Shown piece after piece: positions 40,113 to 50,229 of a DNA stretch of 64,000 bases (position 1 is its first letter; every line of letters starts with the position of its first letter). The notes under the pieces are model-generated. The model had not been told where the DNA came from and ran no database searches. It saw only the letters and a program-made list of their open reading frames with translations. The translations under genes were made by a program, and so were the position numbers. The DNA comes from Solirubrobacter sp963848475 (lineage in GTDB: Bacteria; Actinomycetota; Thermoleophilia; Solirubrobacterales; Solirubrobacteraceae), in contig CAWKDW010000020.1 in assembly GCA_963848475.1 (NCBI GenBank), forward strand, positions 186,001 to 250,000, written 5' to 3'.

Positions 40113-40541
40113 CTATTGCCGTAGACGTTCGACCCGCTGGCCGGTGACGTCGGCGATCAAGTCGAAGTCTTTGTCGTCGTGCAACACAACCAAGCCCGCA
40201 CTCTCCGCGACCGCGGCAATAAGCAGGTCGGGAATCGACGGGGCGCGATGGGTTCCACGCTCCGCGAGCACGCTCAACACCTGCACCGCCCGGTCCTCGG
40301 ACACCGGCGTCGCATACTCGACCGGCATCGACGCGATCGGCGGTTGCGCGTAGCCGGCACGCAACTCCGCAGCGTTCCGAGCCGAGTACCCCACCTCGAG
40401 CAATGTGACCGTCGCGATCCGCACCAGTCCCCGCTCGATACGGCTCGCCCAGTCCTCGGCATCCGCACTGGCCCCGAGACGCACCAACGCCGATTTGTCG
40501 ACCAGCCAGCCCGCCCCTTCCGCAGCGGGGTTCACGACCAC
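40113..40541 (-). CDS. vapC: PIN-domain ribonuclease toxin (VapC-type)
   Basis: 142 residues from the ORF start at 40541. The acidic PIN residues are present: Asp15 (WLVDKSAL), Glu49 (LLEVGYS), Asp105 (SIPDLLIAA) and Asp122/123 (LHDDKDFD). VapC toxins cut tRNA or rRNA when free of antitoxin. It overlaps vapB by 10 bases, so the two are co-transcribed and coupled. The pair lies between repeat copies A and B. Confidence 0.9.
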   Translation of the reverse strand: MVVNPAAEGAGWLVDKSALVRLGASADAEDWASRIERGLVRIATVTLLEVGYSARNAAELRAGYAQPPIASMPVEYATPVSEDRAVQVLSVLAERGTHRAPSIPDLLIAAVAESAGLVVLHDDKDFDLIADVTGQRVERLRQ

Positions 40542-40753
40542 GCGCCGCGCATGACCTCGGCGTCACCGAGGTCCCGGAACCGCGACGAGAACCGCTGCAG
40601 ATCCCCGACCTTCACCGGACTCGTCGACCGCGCTGCATCCTGGCTCAACCGCCGACGCAGGTACTCAGTGCGCGACAACCCCTGCCGTGCGGCATGAGCA
40701 TCAATCCGAGCCAGATCCTCGGCCGGAACATCACGGATCAACACGTCAGGCAC
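40532..40753 (-). CDS. vapB: VapB-type antitoxin (ribbon-helix-helix)
   Basis: 73 residues, start at 40753. The N-terminus MPDVLIRDVPAEDLARIDAH is followed by a helix with LSRTEYLRRRL, the FitA/VapB ribbon-helix-helix pattern. The C-terminal region would wrap the PIN toxin. RHH antitoxins bind their own promoter; no operator was located in the 40 bases between the start and repeat copy B. Confidence 0.88.
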   Translation of the reverse strand: MPDVLIRDVPAEDLARIDAHAARQGLSRTEYLRRRLSQDAARSTSPVKVGDLQRFSSRFRDLGDAEVMRGAWS

Positions 40754-40794
40754 ACCTTGATGATATCGCTAGCTATCGCTCCCGGCTAGGGACT

Positions 40795-40830
40795 CGCCGA
40801 AGTAGCGCTTTTCGACGATTTCGTCCCTTC
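40795..40830. repeat. Cassette-type repeat, copy B
   Basis: TCGCCGAAGTAGCGCTTTTC at its left, then GACGATTTCGTCCCTTC. It is aligned with copies A and C and lies 783 bases from A and 1023 from C. It separates vapBC from the RNase H gene. Confidence 0.55.
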
Positions 40831-40991
40831 AGCCCGAACGCTCGCCCGGGCCTGATGCGCTCCCGCCATCACGCGGACGTGCAAGCGGCTCGTCGGTCTG
40901 AGCCGTTCCGCGGCGTTGCTGCATAGGCTGTGATCTCGAAGTCGCCGGCGGCCGTGCGCCCGCGCGAGGAGGCAGCGGATACGGTGCGTGC

Positions 40992-41765
40992 GTGTCGACC
41001 TACACGCTCGTGATGCCGGATGGGCTCGAAGATGACGCCTGGCTATTTGAGACGAAAGGCTGGCTGCCAGGCATAGCGATCGTTGTCGGCGACGTGCGGT
41101 ACGAGCCCGACTTCTACGACCCCGTCCGCTACGCGCAGACGCTTGCCGACGACGTCGAGGTCGATGGCTTCGCCGTTCCGGAGAACGTCGTCGTGGTCTC
41201 AGCGGTCACGCCAACGGAGATCCGGCTAGCGGTGGAACGACTTGCGGCGACGGGGTTCGCATCGCTGCGCCCGGTGTCGGGGCTACCAGGCCCCCGCGCC
41301 CGCCCGAACAGCGGACACGCCGTTGCTCGGGATGGAGATCGAGATGGATCCCGCGTGGGCGGCACCGAAGCGGCCGAGACGACGAAGAAGGCGATCATCC
41401 ACTTCGACGGCGGCGGGCTGAGCCCCGGCCCGGTGACGGCTGCCTGCACCGTCGAGCTGAGTGACGGTTCCCTCGACCAAGCCGTCGAGCACTTTGACGA
41501 AGGAACCCACAACACTGCCGAGTGGCAGGCGTTCATCCTCGGGCTCCGCGTGGCACTGAAGCACGGCGAGCGTCACGTGCTCGTCAAGGGCGACTCGCTG
41601 ATCGTGGTGAAGCAGATCACGCGCGAGTGGAAGACGAAGAGCCCGGCGCTGCAATCTCTGCGGGCGCAAGCAGACGATCTGCTGGCACTCTTTGAAACTT
41701 GGCGGGTCGAATGGATCCCGCGCAAAGAGAACCACCGCGCCGACAAGCTCGGACGGGCGCGATGA
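40992..41765 (+). CDS. RNase H-like protein with an extra N-terminal domain
   Basis: 257 residues from GTG 40992. Residues 125-257 are an RNase HI/Tnp-like fold: IIHFDGGGLSPGP (first Asp), TAEWQAFILGLRVAL (Glu), VKGDSLIVVKQI (second Asp) and IPRKENHRADKL (last Asp), the D-E-D-D set that cleaves RNA in RNA-DNA hybrids. Residues 1-100 (SCTL-like start VSTYTLVMPDGLEDDAWLFE) are an unrecognised domain. The linker (GPRARPNSGHAVARDGD) is unlike either side, so two genes joined by an indel near 41290 remain possible. Confidence 0.8.
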   Translation: MSTYTLVMPDGLEDDAWLFETKGWLPGIAIVVGDVRYEPDFYDPVRYAQTLADDVEVDGFAVPENVVVVSAVTPTEIRLAVERLAATGFASLRPVSGLPGPRARPNSGHAVARDGDRDGSRVGGTEAAETTKKAIIHFDGGGLSPGPVTAACTVELSDGSLDQAVEHFDEGTHNTAEWQAFILGLRVALKHGERHVLVKGDSLIVVKQITREWKTKSPALQSLRAQADDLLALFETWRVEWIPRKENHRADKLGRAR

Positions 41766-41817
41766 GCCCTCGTCCACTGTGGCAGGAGCAATAGCGGCCG
41801 AGAGGCGTCGGCTCGGG

Positions 41818-41855
41818 TCGGCCGAAAGATCCGTTTTCGACGTTTTGAGCACCTT
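41818..41855. repeat. Cassette-type repeat, copy C
   Basis: TCGGCCGAAAGATCCGTTTT, then CGACGTTTTGAGCACCTTC. It is in the same orientation as copies A and B and lies 52 bases after the RNase H stop. Confidence 0.5.
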
Positions 41856-41978
41856 CTGCTGCGTGACTCGTGCGCGGTTTATGCGGTCGTCTTGACATCG
41901 GTGGTTGGAGTTCGAGACGAATGAGAATCTCGTGAGGCCAGTGGCGTGTCGCTTGCGAGTGGACGTCGGGGCTGATCT

Positions 41979-42245
41979 TCAGATCCGGAGTCTTGGCGCT
42001 CGATCAGGAGATGTCGATGCGTCGTCCACCAGCCCCGCCGAGAGTTCGCGGATCGCTGCTACGACATCGCGCGGTACTCGCTTGCCCTCCTCGACGATGA
42101 TCCAGGCGAGCGCGCGGACTCCTTCGGCCGGCTCGTCGTGATCGATGAGGTGCGCAACTTCCTGCTGCTTCGAAGGTGTCGGCTCGCCACCCAGCGATGC
42201 GAGCAAGCCGCGGACCCGGCGGCTGTATTCGTCCAACGAGCTCAC
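41979..42245 (-). CDS. Putative immunity protein of the EndoU cassette
   Basis: 88 residues from GTG 42245. It is acidic and helical (SLDEYSRRVRGLLASLGG, HLIDHDEPAEGVRALAWIIV, AAIRELSAGLVDDAS). Its GTG overlaps the TGA that ends the EndoU domain once one base is restored upstream, giving the GTGA coupling usual for toxin-immunity pairs. Immunity function is inferred from position; no family is recognised. Confidence 0.65.
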   Translation of the reverse strand: MSSLDEYSRRVRGLLASLGGEPTPSKQQEVAHLIDHDEPAEGVRALAWIIVEEGKRVPRDVVAAIRELSAGLVDDASTSPDRAPRLRI

Positions 42246-42579
42246 GGGTTCCGTGCCACGTTGGTCGGTACCCGGTCCAGATCTCGCCACGGCGCAAGAG
42301 CACCTCAATGTCGATGCCGCTCCTCGTACCAGTGACGAACTCATCGCCGCCGCGTCCGGGTCGGGCGACCGACGCTGGGTCAGTCGCGACGTCGGAGATC
42401 TCGTGCATGATCCGGTCGTCAGACCAGGCGGCCGGGAACTCCGACTTGCGAGGAAACCCCGTGCTGGGGCGGTGCCCGCCACCGTAAGTGCCGTTCGTCC
42501 GGACCTCCCCGTCAAGGATGTGCCGCCTCCGCGCAGGCGACGCGAGCTCGACGAAGTCGTCTGCGCCCTTTGCGGCATG
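42242..42579 (-). pseudogene. Orphan EndoU-type nuclease toxin cassette without start codon
   Basis: In the frame that opens right after the stop at 42580, the minus strand reads RRRHILDGEVRTNGTYGGGH, then KSEFPAAWSDDRIMHEISDV, ATDPASV, GTRSGIDIEVLL and GEIWTGY. These are the hallmark blocks of the bacterial EndoU RNase toxin domain found at the tips of RHS and CDI proteins, including the GGGH histidine. No ATG, GTG or TTG precedes the domain in frame. A single missing base near 42262 (TACCGACC) hides its natural end, TNVARNP followed by TGA. It is best seen as a displaced, silent toxin tip kept with its immunity gene. Confidence 0.8.
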
Positions 42580-42873
42580 TTACGCACCGTCGTGCTGCCA
42601 AATCGGGCCCGCGTCGATGAGCGCCTCAAGTCGAGCGACTTCATCCTGACTGGACGCTCCGCTGATTACGCAGTCAGACACAAGTTCGCGTGCCTTCGCG
42701 AGCTTCTCGAAGACGTTCCAGTCGTCGAAAAACGCCAGCAGCGTTAGTGCCCGTTCTTGCGGGGCCCTGTCCGCTGTTGCGGAGCCGATGCGGTCGATGG
42801 ATACCACCAGCGCGTTGAGGTCTCGTGCCACGCTCAGTAGCGCCTCGTCTGGCGACACATTTGATTCCGACAC
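42580..42873 (-). CDS. Putative immunity protein for the RHS toxin
   Basis: 97 residues from GTG 42873, directly abutting the TAG of the RHS gene. Acidic and mostly helical (PDEALLSVARDLNALVVSID, then LLAFFDDWNVFEKLAKAREL). Not recognised as a family. The position immediately after the toxin tip is that of a cognate immunity gene, which protects the producer from its own toxin. The role is inferred from context only. Confidence 0.65.
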   Translation of the reverse strand: MSESNVSPDEALLSVARDLNALVVSIDRIGSATADRAPQERALTLLAFFDDWNVFEKLAKARELVSDCVISGASSQDEVARLEALIDAGPIWQHDGA

Positions 42874-45800
42874 CTACGGCCTCCTGACTATTCGAGCGTT
42901 GGGGCTCAGAGGGACATCTCCGCGGATGAGCATCTCGTCGGCCCTCGTAAGCGGATTGAACCTGCTGGACACTGACGAGCTCGGCACATCCGTCTCCACG
43001 TACGCCTGTCCCCGTCCACGGCCGATGCCGTACTTGGCCTCCGCGTCTCTCGGTGACAGCGGCTTGCGACTCGCGCTCTCACAGAACACACAACCCTGAT
43101 CATCGGCCTTGATCACGCCGTCTTGTTCGATTCTCTTCGCCCGCGACATATTGGTGTAGTGGCGGACTCGCGTGACATCCTTTGAGACCGCGGCCGCGAT
43201 GGTGGTCTTGCCGGCGCGTTTGAGGGCGCCTTTGGGGTTGAGGTCGCCGAGGAGTTCGCCGAGTTTGTAGGCGTCTGAGCAGATTTCGACTCCGGCGATG
43301 GCACTTCCGGCGCCGAACGTGAGGCTGTCGAGGATGCCCGCGGAGAGTTCGGAGATTGCCATTCCCGCGCTCAGCCCGGTGGGGTCGATGAGGTTGACGG
43401 GGTCGTTGAGAACGTAGCCGTAGAGGTTGGTGTCGCCGGCGTTGAAGCCGATCGGGTCTTTGCTGGTCCAGCGGCCGGTTTCGGGGTCGTAGTCGCGGGC
43501 GCCGAAACGGATCAGGCCGGTGTCTGCGTCGCGGATACCGCCGGCCCAGCTGAAGGGCTGAAAGCCCGGGCTGGTGTCGCGCAGGACGCGGCCGTAGGGG
43601 TCGTAGTCGAGTTCTTGGGCGAGGTCGCCGGTGGCGGTGTCGACGACGACGCGGACGCTGCCCTGGTTGTCCGTGATCAGCCGGTAGGTGTGTCCGGCAC
43701 GGATGAGGTAGTCGGGGACATGTCCGGCGGTGCCGTAGACGTAGCGCGAGGCGACGCTGACGTCGCCGGCGAGCTCGGCGATCGGGCCCAGCCCGTCGCC
43801 GTAGAGGTAGCGCTGCACGAGCGTGCCGTCGATCTTTTTGCCGACGCGGCGGCCGTTGCCGTCGAGGACGTAGTCGATCTCGGTCTCGTCGGGCAGCTCA
43901 ACGGAGCGCAGCTGCCCGAAGGCGTCGTGCTCGAAGCTGGTAGTGCCGGCGAGGTCGATGCGTTGGGCGAGTTCGCCGGCCGCGGTGTAGTGGTAGTCGG
44001 TGCTGCCGCGTTCGGTGAGGCGGTCTTGGTCGTCGTAGTCGGCTTCGACGGCGGTCGCGGAGCCGGTCGTGTCCTGGGTGCGGTTGCCGTTGGCGTCGTA
44101 GGCGTAGCTGCGCCAGGGATCCTCGTCGCGGGTGACCTCGGTCAGGCGCCCGCGCGAGTCGTAGCCGTATTCGTACTCGTGCGTCGTACCGTTGGTGGTC
44201 TCGGTCTTGGCCGTGATCCGGCCGAGCCCGTCGCGCTCGACATTGAGGTCCAGGAGGGTGGCGACACCGTCGGTATAGCTGAGCGTGTCGAGCTCGCCGT
44301 ACGCGCTGGCCGACTGCGTGCTGGTGATCTCGCCGAGCGTGGTGGCAGAGACGGCGCCGTTGTCGTTGCGACGCGAGATCGTCAGATCGCCGGCGGCGAC
44401 GAGCAGTCCGTCGTCGTCGTAGTCGAGTGCGGCGCGGCTGGCGCCGTTGACCTCGGTGGCCGTGAGGCGTAGATCGTCGTCGTAGTCGTAGGCGACCTCG
44501 CCGGCGATCGGACCCGACCATTGTTCGCTGGTGAGCAGCGGGCCGTCGTAGGTGAAGTTCTGCTGCTGGCCGCCGGGGGCGGTGAGTTCGCCGAGCTTGC
44601 GTGCGCCGGTGGCCTGGTAGTCCAGGGCGAGTGTCTCGCCGCCGGCCTCGACGGTCTCGAGGCGTCCGGCGGTGTCGTAGCCGTAGGTGACGGTGTGGCC
44701 GCCGGGGCGCTCGACCGTTTCCAGGCGGCCGTCGTCGTCGTAGCTGTAGGCCTCGGCGACGTCGACGTGCTCTGCCGATGCGGGCGGGTTGTATTGCTTG
44801 GCCTTGCCGCCGTCGGTGTAGTCGAACGCGTGCGACGGCCGCTGCGGCGGCGTGATCGACTCCAGCCGGCCGGCACCGTCGTAGTCGAAGGCGATCTCGC
44901 GGCCGTCGGGCAGCGTAGTCGTGGTCAGGCGACCGACAGCGTCATATTCGTACTCGCGCTCGTAGCCCTCGGGGCCTTCGACGCTGGCGAGGTTGCCGTC
45001 GGCGTCGTAGTCATAGGTCCAGGTGCGCGTGCCCTGGGTGCTGGTCTGCAGCCGCCCACGATTGTCGTAGTCGTAGGTGGTGATCGTGATGCCGGGCAGC
45101 GTGGTCGTCAGCGGCCGCCCGAGCGTGTCGGTCTGGATCGTGAAGGCGCGCTCGAGTGGGGACTCGAGCGTGAACGTGCGGGTGGAGGCGGTGTAGGTTC
45201 CGGTCGTGGTGTGCCCGTTGGCGGTGACCTTCTCCTCGAGGGTCGTGAGGCTCAGCGGCTGCGAGGGCGTCGCGAGCTGCGCGGTGCGCTGGATCGTCGA
45301 CTCGGCGCGCAGCCCACCGGGAGTCGTGACGGTCGCGGTCATGGCGACCGGAGCTTGCGTGCCCCAGCGCGGATCGCCGCCCTCGATGAGGGTGGAGATC
45401 GTGCCGTCGGCGTGGGTGACGGTCGTCGTGCCGCGGCCGCGGATCGCTTCCGTCGTGGCTCCGGTGGGCTGGGCGACGGAGCGGTGCGCGGCGCCGTCGT
45501 CGCCGGTCTGCAGGCTATGGGTGCGGACGCGACCGAGCGCGGTGGTGACCGTGACCTGCTGGCCTTGGAGCGTCTCGGTGCGCGCGAGCGTCTTGGTCTC
45601 GCCGTCGGGGCTGCTGTCCTCGCGCAGGCGACCGTCGGGTTCATAGGCAAACGTCGAGGCAAACCCGCCCGGGCGCTCGAACTCGGTCAGCAATCCGCCC
45701 GCCGCGTAGTCGAGCGCGTGTGTCGCCGCTGCGGGGTCAGTGACCGCGCCGAGCCAGCCGTCGCTGCGGATCGTGAGTTCCGTGCGTGCCCCGTAGGGCC

Positions 45801-48800
45801 CGACGATCGCTTCCGCGTGGCCGCTGCCGTCGCGCTCGATCTCGGTCTCGTTGTCGTCGCCGTCGCGGATCAGCGCTAGCCGGCCGGCTCCGTCGTAGTC
45901 GAAGTCCAGCAGCGTCGCGCCGGTGAGCGCGTTGACCGTTTCCATGTGCTGGCCGGTGGCGTCGAAGCGGTAGAGCTCGGTACCGTCGCTCGACGGGATC
46001 GCGATGTCTTCGGCCTGGAAGCCGGGCATGCCGCTGCCGACCGTTCGCAGCGTCTCGATGGTCGAGTCCGAGAAGTACATCGTGCCGTCGCCGGCGAAGG
46101 CGATGTCCTGCGCGTCTGGGAGGCAGGCCTGCGCGGCCGGCCCGCCGTCGCCGACGTCGCGGATATTGATGCCGCCCGGACCCGGCTTGTCTGGCCGCGC
46201 GCAGTCGCCGCCGCCGACGACGCGGCGCACGATCCCGTCCGGGTCCACGCGACGGATCCGGTTTGCGCCTCGCTCGGCGATGTAGAGCAGTCCGTCGGGT
46301 CCGAACTCCAGCGAGGCGACGTGTTCGAGGTTGGCCTCGGCCAAGGGCACGTTCTCGAGGTCGACGCTCTGGCGCCCGGCGACCTCGGCACTGGTCCCGT
46401 CGGTACGCAGGCGCAGCAGCCGCGTGGGACCGAGCAACTCCGATCCAGCGACCCACAGTGTCCCGTCCGGGGCGAGCGCGATCGACGTCGTGTACGGCCC
46501 GAGCCACGTCGAACAGGCGGGAGTGATGCATGCGGCGGTGCCGTAGACGGTGGTGATGTTGCCGCTGGCGTCGACTTTGCGGATCCGGCCGTGACCTTGA
46601 TCGGCGATGTAGAACGACCCGTCAGGCGCGGCCGCGACATCGACGGGCGAGTCCAGGCCAGCGTCGGTGGCGGGGCCGCCGTCGCCCGCGAAGACAGTGG
46701 TTCCATTGCCGGCCACCGTCGTGATCGTGCCGTCGGCGGCGATGCGGCGGAATCCGGTTGTTGGCCTGGTCAACGAGCAGCAGACTCCCGTCGGGGAGCA
46801 GCTCAAGCTCCGCCGGGCCGTCGAGCCCAGCCTCGGTCGCCGGTCCGCCGTCGCCGCTGAAGGTGCCGGTGTACCACGCCACGCTTGGATCCGGAGGGTC
46901 GCCGGCGAGCAGCTCGATCTCGCCATCGGGAGTGCGTTTGAAGACCTGGTCGGCGTAGAAGTCGGCGATGTAGACGGTGCCGTCGGGACCGACTTCGATG
47001 CCGTGCTGAGCCTCGGCGGCGCCGAAGGGACGGATCTCCGGATCAAGGTTCTCGATGACCGCGTTGACGCTGTCGGCACTGCGCGTGGATCCGTCGCCGA
47101 GATGCAGCGTCTGCGAAAGCGGGTCATAAGCGTGATGGTCGTCGAGCGTCCAGCCGCCCAGGCCCGCCGCACGGGCGTCCCAGGTCCCGAGGTCGTGTTG
47201 GTATTCACGCCACAGCGTCTGCGGCCCGCGGGTGGCCACGGGCATCGTCACCCACCCGTCACCCCCGCCCCCGCCCTCCTCGCCGCCGCCGACGCTGCCT
47301 CCCAACCTGCGGTCGCCAAGGGGATCGGGCATCGCGCCCCAGGACGAGTTAAACGCGCTGTCGCCGCCGCTTGCGAGCTCGTTGTCGGCGAAGGTGTACG
47401 GGACCGCCGTGGCGTAGACGACGTCGTACTGGTAGCCGACGCGCACGCGCGCAGTCTGCGTTCCCTGCACGGTCCGGCCAAAGGCGTCCTCGCCGTCCCA
47501 CGTGAACCGGTACTGCAGATCGGGAGTCGCGGCGAAGGACTCCTTGAAACGCCGGCCGGCGATCCGGGTCTCGACGACGATCTGCTCAAGGTCGGGATGG
47601 ACCGTGTCGCCGATCAGCTTCATCCGCAAGCTACGCCCGGCGGCGCTCGCCGGGGTCCGGTCGCTTTCGTAGTTCAGCGAGAACGGGGTGCCGGCCACGT
47701 CGATGCTCTCGCCTAGCGTCTGGTTCTCGCAGCCGATGTTCGAGCCCGCGCTCGAGCAGTCCTCGTCGGTCTGTTCGTCGATCAGTTCGCCGTCCGGGCC
47801 GTAGGCGCCGCTCGGCATCCGAAACGGGTAGTTGCCGTCGATCGGCGTGAAGTGCGTCATCGTCAGCCGCGAGAACTCACTGCCCGGGTCATAGAGCTCG
47901 GCCAGACGTTCCTGCTCGGCCTCGTCGATCCCGATCTCCTCGAGCTCCGAAGTGGTCGACGCGACCCCGGTGCCGGTGACGTCGAGTACGGCGACCCCGC
48001 CCGCTTCCGAGAGGATCTTCACGATGCGCCCGTCGGCCAGCGGCCGCCACGCATGCGCGCGTCGGTCGTAGTAGCCGGTCGGGACGTTCACGCCGACCGG
48101 GACCTCGAGGAAGTTGTCGGTGTAGGCCGCGACCGGCTTGCTGAACTCGACCGTCTCCGCGCCCGCGGCCAATGCCTCGTCGAGGCTGAACTCGGCGGCG
48201 TACGTGTAGGCCGTGGTCGCCGGCAACTCGCCCGGCATCTGCTCCGGGCCGCTGTCGCCGACGGTGAACTCCGTGACCCGCACCGTCGCGTCCTCGACCG
48301 GCTCGCGATCACCGTTGGGCAACACCAGCTCGGCGGCGGTCTCGGGCGCAAACAACAGCGTCGTCGTGCGCTCTCCGTCGTCGTCGACGACCTCGCTGCC
48401 GTGCGCGACCTGCACGGTCTCGCTCTCGCCGTCGAATTCGAGCTCGGTCGCGTTGACGTCCAGCGGCGTCAGCACGACGTCGTCGACCCACACGTAGTCC
48501 TGCCACGGGACCTCGACGGCGCGCTCGCTGGCGAGATGGCCGTCGAGCTCGTAGCGCACGGCCAAGGCCGCGCCGCCGTTGACGGCCATGTAGAACTGAC
48601 CGTCGGCGAGCGTCTCGGTCGCCCCGAACTCGGGATGGCCGGGAACCGTGATCCGCACGCCCGCGAGCGCGTCCCCCTCGGGCGATGCCACGTGTCCCCG
48701 AAGCACAGCGGCGCGAGTGGGCGCGATCGTGCCCTCCTCGACGCCCGACTGCACCGCGCCCGGCCCGTCGTAGAGAAACGACGTCGCATCGGCCAGCGAC

Positions 48801-50050
48801 GTCGTCGAGGTCGCCGACAGGGCAGGCGCCGGCGGGGTCGGATCGGGCGCCTCCTCGGGCAGCGTGTACTCGATCGTCAAGTCCGGCGTATCGAGGAACT
48901 CGTAGCCGTCGACCTCGTCGTCGATCAAGATCATGCCGTCGTTGTCACGCGCGCCGCTGATCCAGTCCTTCACCAGCGCTTCGATGTCCGCGCCCGACGT
49001 CAGCGGGCTGCCCGCGTCGTAGTCGCCACCCGGGCTGGCCCAGGCGTGCACGCCGTCATACGTGTCCCAAGACAGCCCAGACGTGAACCCTCGGCTCAGG
49101 GGAAAGGCAACCGGGAAGTCCTCGTCGTCGATATCCCACGACGACTCCGGATCAACAACGGTCACGTCGCTCACCACAGCATCAGCCGGAATCTCCGACA
49201 GGTCCCAATGCGCGAGCGTCCGCGCCGTGTACCAATAGTCCAGGCTCGGCACATACCCGACCTGGCCGACATCGCAGCGAGAGCCAAGGTCCAATGGGCC
49301 CTCAGTCAATTGCCGCTTCATGATCGTGCACACGCGATCAGGCGCGGTCTCCACCGTCGGGTCCAGCGCAACCGGAAAGCGCCGCGAAGGCGCGTCGAGC
49401 CATTCACGGCTGGCTACCAGCGTCAGCGCCCATGCATCGCCATCGGGTTCGAGCGTCGTCTCGATATCCCGCGAGACCTCACCCGCGCCATCGCGCATGA
49501 ACGGCGCCGAGATGACCATCCGCTGACGCCCGTCCGCACCAAGCAGCGCAATCGCCCCCGAGTCCCGCAAACGCGGCGTCAACCCCGGCCCGACATCCAA
49601 GTCGAAAACGAATGTGCCCGTCGCCGCCGCACTCGCAAGCTGCAGCGTCTCCTTGACCCGCGTCGGCTCAGCGACATACTCGACCGCCACCCCAGGCAAC
49701 ACGTCCGCGTAGCGCGCCTCACTGCCCGTCGTCACCGCCGCCGACGGTGCGGCACCACGAAGCCCGAAGCTCACCCAGTTATCGCCCCGCGACACCCGAA
49801 CCGCAGCCGCGTTCAGCCGCGGCGGGAGCTCAACCGAATACTCCGCCGCGCGATTGCGGATCGCGCCCGACCGCGCCTGAAGCGTCGTATCGATCGGCCG
49901 CCAGCGCCCCTCGGCATCGCGGAAGTTGACCGCCTCCACAGAAGCCTCGGTACGTCGCACCCCCTCCGCAAGCCGAAACGTTGTTGACGGAAGTTCAACA
50001 TCGGCATGTGGGAGTCGTTGGTGGAAGTTCACGGTCGGCACGATCGCCAA
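42874..50050 (-). CDS. RHS/YD-repeat polymorphic toxin with HYD1-like ADP-ribosyltransferase tip, one frameshift
   Basis: About 2390 residues. The only start found is TTG 50050; the frame is open another 135 bases upstream with no ATG or GTG and no signal peptide, so the 5' end may be lost. One shift occurs near 46750. Order: beta-rich N-terminal domains, a TANFOR/DNRLRE-like region, carboxypeptidase-regulatory-like and Ig-like segments, NHL-type propeller repeats (GDGGPATEAGLDGP), about 20 YD repeats, and the RHS core end (RFGARDYDPETGRWTSKDPI to DPTGLS). The variable tip of about 95 residues begins RVRHYTNMSRAKRIEQDGVI and has GRGQAYVETDVP and ADEMLIRGDVPL, which resembles HYD1-type ADP-ribosyltransferase toxins. 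Such proteins shell and deliver toxins to competitors. Confidence 0.88.
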
Positions 50051-50229
50051 GACGTTGACGACCGGGACGGCGTTTGCGGTGTCGTAGGCGGTCGGGACCG
50101 GTTCGGGTCGGTCGTGTGCGCGTGGTCGCGCGTCGGGCGGCGTAGTGGTACGGGTTCCAACACGCGTTGCCCCTGCCCGTCACCGATGTTGTGTGACAGG
50201 GTCGCGGGGCGTGCGCGTGTGGACGATTC

